From NCBI GenBank assembly GCA_963558655.1, contig CAUWHJ010000020.1:1-56496 (forward strand): 56,496 nucleotides of DNA, in the 5' to 3' direction. Shown here one piece after another: positions 48,318 through 56,494 of this stretch. Source of the DNA: UMGS1590 sp963558655. GTDB taxonomy: Bacteria; Bacillota; Peptococcia; Peptococcales; Peptococcaceae. A program made the translations under genes and the position numbers. A model generated the notes under the pieces. The model was given only the letters and a program-made list of their open reading frames with translations. It was not told the DNA's origin and searched no databases. Positions within the stretch are counted from its first letter, which is position 1, and each line of letters begins with the position of its first letter.

Positions 48318-49202
48318 TTAAAGGCGTCCGTGGTATTTTTTCCAAAAAAAGATGTAGGAAAACACACTTGGAATACCAATCCAAATGGCGATGGTGACAA
48401 GACTGGTGGTTTTGAAGTCCTCAAGCGTGAGACCGGCTGCAATATAGAGCAGCGTTATGGGCAGCGAAATGATACCGAGAATGCGGTGTGCAAGGTTCCA
48501 GGTGTCTTCATCGTGCACCGTCCAGGGAAGACGCAGACCCGTGTGGCGTTGAAAAGGAAGTCGTGGAGAGATATAACCTGCAAAAACCATGATGGCGGCG
48601 GTCAGGCACATGGCAAAAAGCCGTTCGCTGCGCTCGGCAGAAAATGCGAGCACATTTGTTTGTGATAAGAGCGCTACAATAAAAGCCACAACAAGAAAGC
48701 CAATATTGACGATGGTGGTTAAGCGTAGTGTGCCAAGGCGCAAATCGTCCGTGCTGACGCGTGTGAGCAGTGCCAGATTGCGATAGAGCACAATCGCTGC
48801 TGCCAACACGCAGCCGCCGCAGAGCACGAGAGAAAACGTGGCGTTTTGCACGATGAGCGCAGCAAAGAGCGCGGCAAAACAGAAAAAGAGAATCAGATTG
48901 CGTTTGTGTGCGGCTTCTGTCATCAGTGCATCACGGCGTTTGTGGCTGGCGAGCTCGGCGTTGAGTGTTTCCAGTTCCTTGGCCAATGCATCAGCGCGCA
49001 GATTCTTTTCTTCAATACCAAGCAAGGTGCTTACAGGTACGTCGAGCAGCTCGGCCAGTTGCAGCAGAATATCGGCATCTGGCACGGAGACGCCGCGCTC
49101 CCATTTGGAGACTGTTTGGCGCACCACATTTAAGCGCACTGCCAACTCTTCCTGGCTCCATCCTTTCTTTTTTCGGTATTTTTGAATATTATCACCGAGC
49201 AT
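48318..49202 (-). CDS. XRE regulator fused to an SdpI-like membrane domain
   Basis: A 294-aa protein. Residues 1-65 are an XRE helix-turn-helix (IQKYRKKKGWSQEELAVRL, VVRQTVSKWERGVSVPD). A short coiled segment follows, then about six membrane segments. The part near residues 240-265 (TGLRLPWTVHDEDTWNLAHRILG) carries the SdpI signature G-x-R-x-P-W-T-x-x-x-x-x-x-W. SdpI is the immunity/sensor protein against the SdpC toxin in Bacillus, where it also sequesters a repressor at the membrane; here sensor and DNA-binding parts are one chain. The start at 49202 is set by GGAG nine bases upstream. Confidence 0.85.
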   Translation of the reverse strand: MLGDNIQKYRKKKGWSQEELAVRLNVVRQTVSKWERGVSVPDADILLQLAELLDVPVSTLLGIEEKNLRADALAKELETLNAELASHKRRDALMTEAAHKRNLILFFCFAALFAALIVQNATFSLVLCGGCVLAAAIVLYRNLALLTRVSTDDLRLGTLRLTTIVNIGFLVVAFIVALLSQTNVLAFSAERSERLFAMCLTAAIMVFAGYISPRLPFQRHTGLRLPWTVHDEDTWNLAHRILGIISLPITLLYIAAGLTLEDFKTTSLVTIAIWIGIPSVFSYIFFWKKYHGRL

Positions 49203-49322
49203 AAGTGTCATCTCCTTTATTATTTTCGAGAACTGTGCTTAGTATATGAAAAGTGAGCGCCGGACGCAAGCAACAAAGATTAACATGGCGAAAAATGGCG
49301 GTTTTACGCAGTTTGTGCAAAA

Positions 49323-49352
49323 AAAATCCGCCAGAAGATTTGGCGGATTTTT
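49323..49352. terminator. Intrinsic terminator
   Basis: AAATCCGCC / GGCGGATTT stem with T runs on both strands, after the XRE gene at 49359. Confidence 0.8.
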
Positions 49353-49358
49353 ATAGGT

Positions 49359-50096
49359 TTACTCATATTTTTTGCCAATGATGTAAAGTGGACAGAAAAG
49401 CAAAAGCAGAAGAATCACAATAAAGGCTTGCTCCGGTATGTTTGTAGATGCAGCGGCAAGCGGAATAAGTGGGTAAACCACAGTGAGCAGCAGCGTGGCG
49501 ATACGCAGCCAGTTAAGAATGTATGGCCAGTTGCCGTTGTTGAAAGAAAGTCCCATCATATTCAGGCGGAATGGCCCCTGCTGCACATAGTGAATCTTGT
49601 TGTTGTCGTAGTAAGAAGGCAAAAGCGGTTTTGCAAAGAAACAGCCCCAGGCAGCAATGCCAAGAAAGAGCGCGCTGAAAAGAACCGTGCTTGTATCCGG
49701 CGGTGGGGACGCAAACGTTTTTAAGAGCACCAGCTCGGTGATGACAATGGCGCAGGTAAGGCAAAAGAGCACCAGCCAGCGGCGGCGTTCACGGTCTAAT
49801 ATGTCGCGCAGGGAAAAATCCAGCGCAGTGACGACAATCTTTTCGGCATCGCTTGTGGCAAGCGTTTGACTGCTCGTAAGTTCCTCGCCGTTTAAGAGCG
49901 CCGTCACACTCACATTCAGCACTTCGGCCAGCGGTTGCAGGAGGGCGATATTGGGCAGGCTTGCGCCACGCTCCCATTTTGATACGGTTTTGTCGGAGAC
50001 AAAGAGCAAATCGCCTAATTCCTTTTGCGTCAGCCCGAGTGCTTTGCGGCGTTCCGCGACAAAGGCGCCAAACTTTTCATTGTTGATAGATGACAT
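49359..50096 (-). CDS. XRE regulator with C-terminal membrane domain
   Basis: A 245-aa protein. The helix-turn-helix is at about residues 10-62 (FVAERRKALGLTQKELGDL, VSDKTVSKWERGASLPN); about four membrane segments follow, with a soluble loop YYDNNKIHYVQQGPFRLNMMGLSFNN between them. It resembles a class of membrane-bound XRE proteins that sense envelope stress or peptides. GGAGGTG lies eight bases before the ATG at 50096. It is a distant relative in plan, though not in membrane domain, of the XRE-SdpI protein next door; the two genes are separated by a terminator. Confidence 0.85.
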   Translation of the reverse strand: MSSINNEKFGAFVAERRKALGLTQKELGDLLFVSDKTVSKWERGASLPNIALLQPLAEVLNVSVTALLNGEELTSSQTLATSDAEKIVVTALDFSLRDILDRERRRWLVLFCLTCAIVITELVLLKTFASPPPDTSTVLFSALFLGIAAWGCFFAKPLLPSYYDNNKIHYVQQGPFRLNMMGLSFNNGNWPYILNWLRIATLLLTVVYPLIPLAAASTNIPEQAFIVILLLLLFCPLYIIGKKYE

Positions 50097-50235
50097 GGAA
50101 AACACCTCCGATTTGTTGGTGCTTTCAGTATAGCGACTGGTGCGGATTTTGTCACTCTACCGCTGGGAGAATGGCTGTATAGCGGGGAAAACAGCGTTGT
50201 TTTGGCGTAACAGGAAAACCAGGAGAGTGTGAGGG

Positions 50236-50862
50236 TTATGGCTGAAAATCGTAGATAAAGAAGGTCATTGCAGAACGTTCACCATCAATAGGGAGGGTGC
50301 GCTTGCGTTCTGCACGGCGGGAGAGACCAAGGTGCTCGTAAAATGGATAGTTGCAAGTGGTATCGGTGAAAAGAAAACAATGGCGGATGCCTTCTGTGTG
50401 TAAGTGTAGGCGTGCCTTTTGAAAAAGCTGCCGTCCTAATCCTTTGCCGCGAGCGCCTGACGCCAGAGCAAAGAAAGCAATTTCGCCGTCGTAGGATTTG
50501 TCGGCATCTTTCAAAAGCAGATTGTCCACATTCTGCACACTAGAGAAAATTTTCATCACCCGCCGGCCTTCGCTATTTATAAGAACGGCCAATAATGAGC
50601 GCAGAAAATGCAGTCCTTGCGAGAGTGAGCAGCGATGCAGATGACAATTTTTTGCCATAATAATACCGAGCGGCCGCCCGTTTTGTACAGCTACTTGGGT
50701 GTACGTTTGGTTTGCGAGGCAACTGTCCAGGTATAGGCGCGCCATGCGATTGGCGATTTTTGCGCTGGCAAAACGGTCGTACTGCCAGGTTTTGCGAATG
50801 ATGTCGGACAGTGCTTGTTGATCAGAAGGTTGGTAAGGTCGAAAGGCAATGTCGTCTTGCAT
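50236..50862 (-). CDS. GNAT family N-acetyltransferase
   Basis: A 208-aa acetyltransferase. The acetyl-CoA motif is FALASGARGKGLGRQLFQKA (R-G-K-G-L-G) and the substrate-side strand CFLFTDTTCNYPFYEHLGL follows. The middle carries a membrane-like but helical insert (LHFLRSLLAVLIN). GGAG precedes the ATG at 50862. It is divergent from a MerR gene, with start codons 100 bases apart, so MerR may control it. Confidence 0.85.
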   Translation of the reverse strand: MQDDIAFRPYQPSDQQALSDIIRKTWQYDRFASAKIANRMARLYLDSCLANQTYTQVAVQNGRPLGIIMAKNCHLHRCSLSQGLHFLRSLLAVLINSEGRRVMKIFSSVQNVDNLLLKDADKSYDGEIAFFALASGARGKGLGRQLFQKARLHLHTEGIRHCFLFTDTTCNYPFYEHLGLSRRAERKRTLPIDGERSAMTFFIYDFQP

Positions 50863-50897
50863 AGTGGATACTCCTTTATAAAATGAGATGATGGTCA

Positions 50898-50950
50898 TTG
50901 TTATTAGCCGGCTTCTCATTTATAATAGACCGTACAGTAACTGGATGGTC
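50898..50950 (+). promoter_or_regulatory. MerR gene promoter with dyad operator
   Basis: TTGTTA (50898-50903), 17-base spacer, TATAAT (50921-50926). Just downstream GACCGTACAG taa CTGGATGGTC (50928-50950) is an 8-of-10 dyad with the GACC...GGTC ends seen in BmrR/TipA-type MerR operators. Confidence 0.6.
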
Positions 50951-50962
50951 AAGGAGGGCGCG

Positions 50963-51781
50963 ATGGATCTTCATGAAAAACACACATTTACGATTGGGCA
51001 ATTTGCAGCGTTGCATGAGATCAACAAGAAAACGCTCATGTGGTATGACGAGATTGGCTTACTTAAGCCGGCGTTTATTAAAGACAACGGCTATCGTTAT
51101 TATACCTATCAACAAAGTGGAATGTTAGAGACAATTCTTCTTTTACGAGAGCTGGACGTTCCTATCGCGGATATTAAGCGATTTATGTCAAAACGTTCTG
51201 CGGAGAAGTTGGAAGTCTTGCTGGCAGAACAACTTGAAAAAATTGACGCACGAATGCAGCGTTTAACGGAGATGCATCAGGTGGTGAAACATTGGCAGGG
51301 GGATATGCAGGCGCTGTGTGCGCTGGACATTGAAAGCATTGAGGTGGTAGAAAAAACGGCACCGCAGTATTATATTTTGGTTGAAACATCGCCAGCACTT
51401 TCGATAAGTGAGGAGATTGCCGGTATCGTCAGAGCACTTAAAACGCATCAGGTGCGGCGGTTATATGGCGCCACTTATGGTGCGCTTCTGCCGGTAGAAG
51501 CCATTTACGCTGGCCGTTTTGACGACTATACAGCACTCACCATTAGCCTGACGCAGCCTTGCGAGCGGAAAGGGCTGCATGAACAGCCGTCGGGGCGTTA
51601 TCTTCGTGCGTATCATCGTGGCGACTGGGCGGCGTTGCCAGAGCGGTATCGTGCCATGCTGGCGTTTGCGGCACAGAATGGCTTGCGGCTGCAAGGGGTT
51701 GCCTATGAGCAGGGCATCAATGATGCGGTTGCTATCAGCATGGACGATTACATTACGCAAATTGAGATTCCGCTTGCATAA
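50963..51781 (+). CDS. MerR family regulator with GyrI-like effector domain
   Basis: A 272-aa regulator of the BmrR/TipA plan. The winged helix-turn-helix is at about residues 10-80 (FTIGQFAALHEINKKTLMWYDEIGLLKP), a coiled-coil dimer helix follows (about 80-118), and a GyrI-like multidrug-binding domain ends the protein (AYHRGDWAALPERYRAMLAFA). AAGGAGG precedes the ATG at 50963. It probably activates an exporter or modifying enzyme; the divergent GNAT gene and the convergent MFS exporter are candidates. Confidence 0.9.
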   Translation: MDLHEKHTFTIGQFAALHEINKKTLMWYDEIGLLKPAFIKDNGYRYYTYQQSGMLETILLLRELDVPIADIKRFMSKRSAEKLEVLLAEQLEKIDARMQRLTEMHQVVKHWQGDMQALCALDIESIEVVEKTAPQYYILVETSPALSISEEIAGIVRALKTHQVRRLYGATYGALLPVEAIYAGRFDDYTALTISLTQPCERKGLHEQPSGRYLRAYHRGDWAALPERYRAMLAFAAQNGLRLQGVAYEQGINDAVAISMDDYITQIEIPLA

Positions 51782-51815
51782 GAATACCCCCGACGGGAAG
51801 TCGGGGGTATTCTTA
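51782..51815. terminator. Bidirectional terminator
   Basis: AATACCCCCGAC / GTCGGGGGTATT stem between convergent MerR and MFS genes. Confidence 0.88.
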
Positions 51816-52973
51816 TGCATGGATAATTTTTTCCTTGCCAACAAGGTAGCCTAATACGGTGAGCACCAGGGCGAGAATAATCAAGACAGCCAGCGGCACA
51901 TTCCAATAACCGCTCACATCGTAGAGACGCCCCATCACAGTAGGGCCAATGGCGGCGAGAAAATAGCCGATGGATTGTGCCAGCCCAGAAAGGGCAGAAG
52001 TTGTGGCTGCGCTTTCGGTGTGAAGGCCGAAGAGCATCATGGAAAAGCTGATGCAGGCACCGGAGCAAAAACCGCAGCAGATAACGGCCACAATAAGCGC
52101 CGGCAGATGGCTGGAAAAGAGCATGGCACTAAGCCCTATCATATAGAGCACGCCCAGTTTCACGGCAAAGCCGGAATGGTTTTTGCGCTTGCCCAGCAAA
52201 AGCGGCGCCACCAGAGAGCCGGGAATCCCTAGAAGCATATAGGCGGCATTAAAATAGCCGGCGGTGGTTGTGGAAAAGCCCTTGCTTTGTAAAATAGTGG
52301 CAAACCATGCCACAAAACAATAAAAAAGCAGGGATTGAATCCCCATATAACCAGCCACAAACCAGGTCATTGGGTCGCGGGTGAGGGCGCTTGAGCGTGT
52401 TTTCTTTTTAGGCGTTGTCGTGAGGGTGAGACGGCGGTTTGGCAGCCAAAACAGCAGGGCCACCAGCGCAAGCAGCAGCCATATCACCAACGCTTCTTGC
52501 CAGCCGAAACGCTGCGCCAACGGTACGCTGATGCCGCTGGCAATGGCGGCAAAAATGGAGAAGAGCGTGGTGTATAAGCTGGTCATGGCGCCGGCGTGCA
52601 GCGGAAAATGTCCCTTGATGATGGCAGGAATGAGCACATTGCCCACGGCGATACCCATACCGATGACGGCAGTGCCAACAAAAAGCCCTATCGTGCCGCC
52701 GAAAGAGCGCAGCAAAATGCCGCAACACAGTAGCAGCGTGCCGGTGAGCATGGTGTGGCCGGCACCAAACGTGGCGGCAAAACGGCCAACAAAGATGGAC
52801 ACCACGCCGAACACCAAGAGCGGAATAGTGGTGAGCAATCCTGCAGAAGTGTTGGAAAGGTGGAGGTCGGCAGCGATGGTGCTCACAAGCGACCCCACAC
52901 CGGTGATGGGCGCACGCAAAATGCAGGCCGCCAAAAGCAGGGCAATGAGCAATAAACGTTTATTTTTCTTCAT
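51813..52973 (-). CDS. MFS transporter, CynX/NimT type
   Basis: A 386-aa major facilitator with twelve membrane segments. The N-terminal LRAPITGVGSLVSTIAADLHLSNTSAGLLTTIPLLVFG is the hallmark of the cyanate/nitroimidazole (CynX/YeaN/NimT) group, and GMGIAVGNVLIPAIIKGHFP is equally typical. Members export 2-nitroimidazole or other small molecules. The start at 52973 follows CGGAG; the frame is open 31 codons further upstream. Convergent with the MerR gene. Confidence 0.9.
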   Translation of the reverse strand: MKKNKRLLLIALLLAACILRAPITGVGSLVSTIAADLHLSNTSAGLLTTIPLLVFGVVSIFVGRFAATFGAGHTMLTGTLLLCCGILLRSFGGTIGLFVGTAVIGMGIAVGNVLIPAIIKGHFPLHAGAMTSLYTTLFSIFAAIASGISVPLAQRFGWQEALVIWLLLALVALLFWLPNRRLTLTTTPKKKTRSSALTRDPMTWFVAGYMGIQSLLFYCFVAWFATILQSKGFSTTTAGYFNAAYMLLGIPGSLVAPLLLGKRKNHSGFAVKLGVLYMIGLSAMLFSSHLPALIVAVICCGFCSGACISFSMMLFGLHTESAATTSALSGLAQSIGYFLAAIGPTVMGRLYDVSGYWNVPLAVLIILALVLTVLGYLVGKEKIIHA

Positions 52974-53069
52974 AAAAATGGCTCCGATTCTTTTATTGAA
53001 GGTGCGTTTAAGAGCACCATTCATATTATAGAGTGTTGTGGTTCGCCAGGCAAGGCGTGATCGCAACGC

Positions 53070-53095
53070 AAAAACAGCGGCTAAGCCGCTGTTTG
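53070..53095 (-). terminator. Terminator of the XRE gene
   Basis: Minus strand AAACAGCGG CTTAG CCGCTGTTT followed by TTG, just after the XRE stop at 53106. Confidence 0.7.
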
Positions 53096-53105
53096 AAAAG
53101 TGGTC

Positions 53106-53300
53106 TTATTCGGTTGGGCAAAACAAGGCATCAACGCTGGTGCCCAGCTCGCGGGCGAGTGAAAATGCCAAAGCAAGGGTGGGGTCGTACTTGTTGTTTT
53201 CAATGGCATTGATCGTTTGGCGCGATACGCCGCAGCGTTTGGCGAGTTCCTGCTGTGAAAAGCCTAGTGACTTGCGCAGTTCGAGAATGCTGTTTTTCAT
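53106..53300 (-). CDS. Short XRE-type regulator
   Basis: A 64-aa stand-alone helix-turn-helix protein of the YvaO/YozG size class (ELRKSLGFSQQELAKRCG, VSRQTINAIENNKYDPTLAL). It begins one base after the stop of the membrane protein gene upstream, so the two are translationally coupled. Such pairs (small membrane protein plus mini-XRE) are widespread in Bacillota; the regulator usually represses its own operon. The ATG at 53300 lacks a strong ribosome site of its own, consistent with coupling. Confidence 0.88.
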   Translation of the reverse strand: MKNSILELRKSLGFSQQELAKRCGVSRQTINAIENNKYDPTLALAFSLARELGTSVDALFCPTE

Positions 53301-53301
53301 A

Positions 53302-53592
53302 TCAGCCGCCCAACTTCCGTTTGTAATAGAAGAGAGTGCAAAAATAGAGGATGGCGGTTGCCCCCAGTTGCGAGAACGGCATGCTGATGTCATCTGGGCA
53401 AACAATCTGCTTGATGACGTTTATAATCATGACACCCACCGTGGCAAGCAAGGTAAACGTACTCGCTTTCCAAACCATGACCTGCCGCCGTTCGTCACCG
53501 CTGCGCAGAAGCGAAATAACCATGGCAAAATCCAACACGATGAGAGCAAGGATGAAGAGAAGAAAGCATACAATAATGATATTATCCGTCAT
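53302..53592 (-). CDS. Small membrane protein paired with XRE regulator
   Basis: A 96-aa protein with three predicted membrane segments (about residues 3-23, 40-60, 72-90) and a basic C-terminus (YYKRKLGG). It fits the small DUF2178-like membrane proteins encoded upstream of mini-XRE genes. AGAGGAG lies eight bases before the ATG at 53592; a GTG three codons upstream is less likely. Function unknown; possible sensing of membrane state for the adjacent regulator. Confidence 0.75.
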   Translation of the reverse strand: MTDNIIIVCFLLFILALIVLDFAMVISLLRSGDERRQVMVWKASTFTLLATVGVMIINVIKQIVCPDDISMPFSQLGATAILYFCTLFYYKRKLGG

Positions 53593-53695
53593 GATGAACA
53601 CTCCTCTCTGATAGATATGTCAAATTCTTTTTACATTCTTAGCATACCATCTGCTGGCTCGAGTGTCAAGAACTTTTGACATTCCGGCGAGAAAA

Positions 53696-53716
53696 ATAGA
53701 CGCCGAAGCGTCTATA
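53696..53716 (-). terminator. Terminator of the EamA gene
   Basis: Minus strand TAGACGC TTCG GCGTCTA followed by TTTTTC; a stable UUCG-type tetraloop hairpin. Confidence 0.8.
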
Positions 53717-53725
53717 AAAGAAGCC

Positions 53726-54619
53726 TCAGCGTCTGCGGCGAAAACTCTTGCTTTCAGAGAGCACAAGCCCGCTCAAGGTGAGCAGTGTGCCCAAGGCAGT
53801 GATTTTGGTGAACGGTTCATTTAAAATGAGAATAGAGCTAATCACCGTGATGACCGGTGCCAGGAAAATGTAAAGACTCGCCTTCACAGCACCGAGGTGT
53901 TTGATGGCAGTGTTCCAAGTGACAAAGCACAGCGCCGAGGCTCCCAAGCCGAGAAACACGATGTTGAACAGGTTGGTTGGATCGGCGAAACGTGATAAAT
54001 CAAGCCGGAAATCGAACAGATAAAGCGCCGGCAGCATAAAAAGCAGCCCATAGAAAAACGTGCGTCGTGTTGTTTGAATGGTATTCATGCCAAAGCCTGC
54101 AATCTTGCGTGTGAGGATGGAGTAAAAGCCCCACACCAATGCCGCTAAAAGTGCCAGAAAATCGCCCTTTGGATTCAGCGAAAGCGCGCTGCCATTGGCG
54201 CTCATCAAAATGACCCCAGCCATCGCCACCACGAAACCAACAAAGAAATTGGCAGGCAGTCGCTCCTCATCACGCAGAAAAAGATGTGCCAGGATGGCCG
54301 TAAAAAATGGCGCCACAGCAACAATCACCCCAACATTTGAAGCCATCGTATAAGTGAGTGCGATATTTTCTAAAAGATAGTAGAGACAGATCCCGCAAAG
54401 ACCGGCTCCAGCAAAAATCAGCTCCTGACGCAGCGACATATTGCTAAGTGCACGGGGATACACCAGCCATAGTGCCGCGTAGCCCATCAGAAAACGGAAA
54501 AACAAAATTTCCACTGGCTGAAAATCCTCTAAAAGCACTTTTGTTGCAATAAACGTCGTACCCCAGATGAGCACCGTCAACATCGCTGCCAAATGCCCTT
54601 TTTTCGTATATCTGTTCAA
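53726..54619 (-). CDS. EamA/DMT family transporter
   Basis: A 297-aa exporter with ten membrane segments; TVLIWGTTFIATKVLLEDFQPVEILFFRF and FLAPVITVISSILILNEPFT are typical EamA pieces. I use TTG at 54619 as start: GGAGG lies seven bases upstream and no ATG in frame is near; the upstream ATGs of the open frame have no site. It is divergent from the intact LMW phosphatase gene. Substrate unknown. Confidence 0.88.
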   Translation of the reverse strand: MNRYTKKGHLAAMLTVLIWGTTFIATKVLLEDFQPVEILFFRFLMGYAALWLVYPRALSNMSLRQELIFAGAGLCGICLYYLLENIALTYTMASNVGVIVAVAPFFTAILAHLFLRDEERLPANFFVGFVVAMAGVILMSANGSALSLNPKGDFLALLAALVWGFYSILTRKIAGFGMNTIQTTRRTFFYGLLFMLPALYLFDFRLDLSRFADPTNLFNIVFLGLGASALCFVTWNTAIKHLGAVKASLYIFLAPVITVISSILILNEPFTKITALGTLLTLSGLVLSESKSFRRRR

Positions 54620-54761
54620 AACATCGCCTCCGTTTGTGTTGTGATAAACAATAGTATAGCATAACGCTTGCATCAATGGGGCAGAAAATCCTGCTCTTGT
54701 CGATAGCGCGAGGGAAAGCTATACTAAAGAAAATGAGATGCGATGACAAGGAGGACGTTTG

Positions 54762-55211
54762 ATGACAAAAATACTGTTCGTCTGCCACGGCAACATTTGC
54801 CGTTCGGCAATGGCTGAAGCCATATGTCGGGCAATGCTTGAGGCACGAGGTATATATGATGTGGAAGTGGATTCTGCGGCAACATCGCGGGAAGAAATTG
54901 GCAATCCAATGTATCCGCCAGCGCAGGAAAAGCTGCGAGAAAAGGGCGTGCCGATTGGCAATCACCGAGCACGGCAGCTTACTAAAGAAGATTATGCGGC
55001 CTATGATTGGCTCATTGGTATGGATGCAGCAAACATGCGCAATATGGCACGCATCACGGGCGGTGATCCAGCGGGCAAAATGTACCGTATGCTGGAACTG
55101 TGTGGCGAAGCACGAGATATTGCTGATCCCTGGTACAGTGGCGATTTTGAGCAAACGTATCAAGATTTGCGAAAAGGGCTGGAGGCCCTCTTGACGAGGA
55201 TTGAAGGATAA
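54762..55211 (+). CDS. Low-molecular-weight protein tyrosine phosphatase
   Basis: A 149-aa LMW-PTP with an intact P-loop CHGNICRS (catalytic Cys near residue 8, Arg near 14), the SAATSREEIGNPMYPPA region and the general-acid loop ADPWY. It removes phosphate from protein tyrosine or arginine. GGAGG precedes the ATG at 54762. It is the active counterpart of the arginine-less copy at 35275, with which it is collinear and about two thirds identical. Divergent from an EamA exporter. Confidence 0.93.
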   Translation: MTKILFVCHGNICRSAMAEAICRAMLEARGIYDVEVDSAATSREEIGNPMYPPAQEKLREKGVPIGNHRARQLTKEDYAAYDWLIGMDAANMRNMARITGGDPAGKMYRMLELCGEARDIADPWYSGDFEQTYQDLRKGLEALLTRIEG

Positions 55212-55265
55212 AAACAAAAGTGCGTTGAAGGGATACCATTGCGTAAGACAATTTTTGATACATCC

Positions 55266-55294
55266 TTGCTTCTGGTAATGAAATAAAGTACAAT
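55266..55294 (+). promoter_or_regulatory. Promoter of the LysR leader
   Basis: TTGCTT (55266-55271), 17-base spacer, TACAAT (55289-55294), about 190 bases before the LysR start codon. Confidence 0.65.
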
Positions 55295-55346
55295 CTTTTT
55301 AAGACAGAACTTGAGAAGATTTTTTCAAAAAGGAGCTTGACAAGTA

Positions 55347-55406
55347 ATGATCGTCAGGGCAATCAATCGGACATTGTCTGCTTTTTGTATGCAGATAATG
55401 TCATAG
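55347..55406 (+). CDS. Candidate leader peptide
   Basis: A 19-codon frame with AAAGGAG upstream of its ATG (11-base gap, longer than usual). It ends inside or just after the first hairpin of the leader. The sequence is mixed (two Cys/Met-containing ends, no run of one amino acid), so what it would sense is unclear. Confidence 0.3.
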   Translation: MIVRAINRTLSAFCMQIMS

Positions 55407-55415
55407 CACCTTAAC

Positions 55416-55463
55416 AGATGCATTTTACCTGTATTGCTTTTGCAGGTGAAGTGCATCTTTTTG
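55416..55463 (+). terminator. Attenuator-type terminator in the LysR leader
   Basis: AGATGCA / TGCATCT base with TTTACCTG / CAGGTGAAG upper stem, followed by T5, 22 bases before the LysR start. Confidence 0.7.
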
Positions 55464-55484
55464 TTGTAAAAGGAGTGTAAGAAT

Positions 55485-56399
55485 TTGCGATTGGAACAAC
55501 TTAGTCAAATTATTGAAATCGAAAAACAACGGTCAATTTCGAAAGCTGCTAAAGCGTTGTTTATGGCCCAATCGTCTCTCAGTGGATCATTGAATAGTTT
55601 AGAAGACGAAATTGGCGTGCGTTTGTTTGAACGTAATACCGGTGGCGTTACCCCTACGGCTGAAGGGCGTGAAGTGTTGCAGTTGGCACGGCAGGTTTTA
55701 GAGAATTGCGATTTGATTCTTAGCTTTGGACAGAAAAATCGTCAGTTGCATGGTGATGTGAAATTGTGCATTACGCAAGCCTATGGTTACATGTATTCTG
55801 ATATTGTTGTAGAATTTAAGAGCAGATTCCCACAGGCACGTTTGATATTACAGACGGAGTCGCAGAACAATGTGGTGGAAGCACTGTCTCAGGGAAAGTC
55901 GAACATTGATTTAACGATGTGGGGATTTACCGATGACCAAACGGAGCAAGTGTTGAAAAATGCTGGCTTAAAATATGAAAGATTTCAAAGTCATCAACTG
56001 ATGATTTTTATGAGTCAGGACAATCGTTTTGCGGAAAATGACAGCGTGACGCTTTCAGAGATGCAGACAGAGCAATTTATTTCGTATTCATCATCTTATT
56101 GGGCGCAAATCAATGGTAAATTGCATTCGGCACAAGAACCATTGATGATGACAGATCGTGATGCCTTAAAACGTATGATTAGTTCTGGACAAGGTGTTGC
56201 TGTATTGCCGGAAACCTTCGCCTTGAGAGATCTTTATTGTGAACAGGGAAAAATTAAAATGATTCCCATTAAAGGAACAGAAAACTTTGGTAAGGCGGAT
56301 GATTATCTTTTATATCCAGCCAAACGGCAATTAACATTATTGGAAAAGAAAACGTTGGAAATGTTGCGAGAAATTTTGAATGAGTCCATATTAGAATAG
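55485..56399 (+). CDS. LysR family transcriptional regulator
   Basis: A 304-aa LysR regulator. The winged helix-turn-helix is at residues 1-60 (RSISKAAKALFMAQSSLSGSLNSLEDEIG, VRLFERNTGGVTPT); a two-lobed substrate-binding-like effector domain follows (about 90-300), with an SGQGVAVLPETFALRD segment near its end. TTG is the start, nine bases after AAGGAG. Composition is more AT-rich than most of the contig. It is preceded by an attenuator-like leader and followed by a terminator. Target and ligand are unknown. Confidence 0.92.
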   Translation: MRLEQLSQIIEIEKQRSISKAAKALFMAQSSLSGSLNSLEDEIGVRLFERNTGGVTPTAEGREVLQLARQVLENCDLILSFGQKNRQLHGDVKLCITQAYGYMYSDIVVEFKSRFPQARLILQTESQNNVVEALSQGKSNIDLTMWGFTDDQTEQVLKNAGLKYERFQSHQLMIFMSQDNRFAENDSVTLSEMQTEQFISYSSSYWAQINGKLHSAQEPLMMTDRDALKRMISSGQGVAVLPETFALRDLYCEQGKIKMIPIKGTENFGKADDYLLYPAKRQLTLLEKKTLEMLREILNESILE

Positions 56400-56405
56400 A
56401 TACTG

Positions 56406-56441
56406 AATGATACCCTATCGGAGATTGGCGATAGGGTATCA
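56406..56441 (+). terminator. Intrinsic hairpin after the LysR gene
   Basis: GATACCCTATCG / CGATAGGGTATC perfect stem, directly abutting the terminal repeat. Confidence 0.75.
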
Positions 56442-56494
56442 CAGACTGTAGAAAAACCCAGCTTTGGTCTAAGAACCGAAGCTGGGTTTTCTTA
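56442..56494. repeat. Right copy of 53-base terminal inverted repeat
   Basis: Exact reverse complement of bases 1-53, including the conserved ACAGACTG flank. Forms the same AAAACCCAGC / GCTGGGTTTT hairpin. Confidence 0.85.

Larger units (their letters stand above)
55301..55484 (+). promoter_or_regulatory. Long structured leader of the LysR gene
   Basis: About 185 bases between promoter and start codon hold a short frame (55347-55406), a 12-bp hairpin (55370-55402) and a terminator-type hairpin (55416-55463). No known riboswitch class is recognised. The layout is that of transcription attenuation. Confidence 0.5.
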
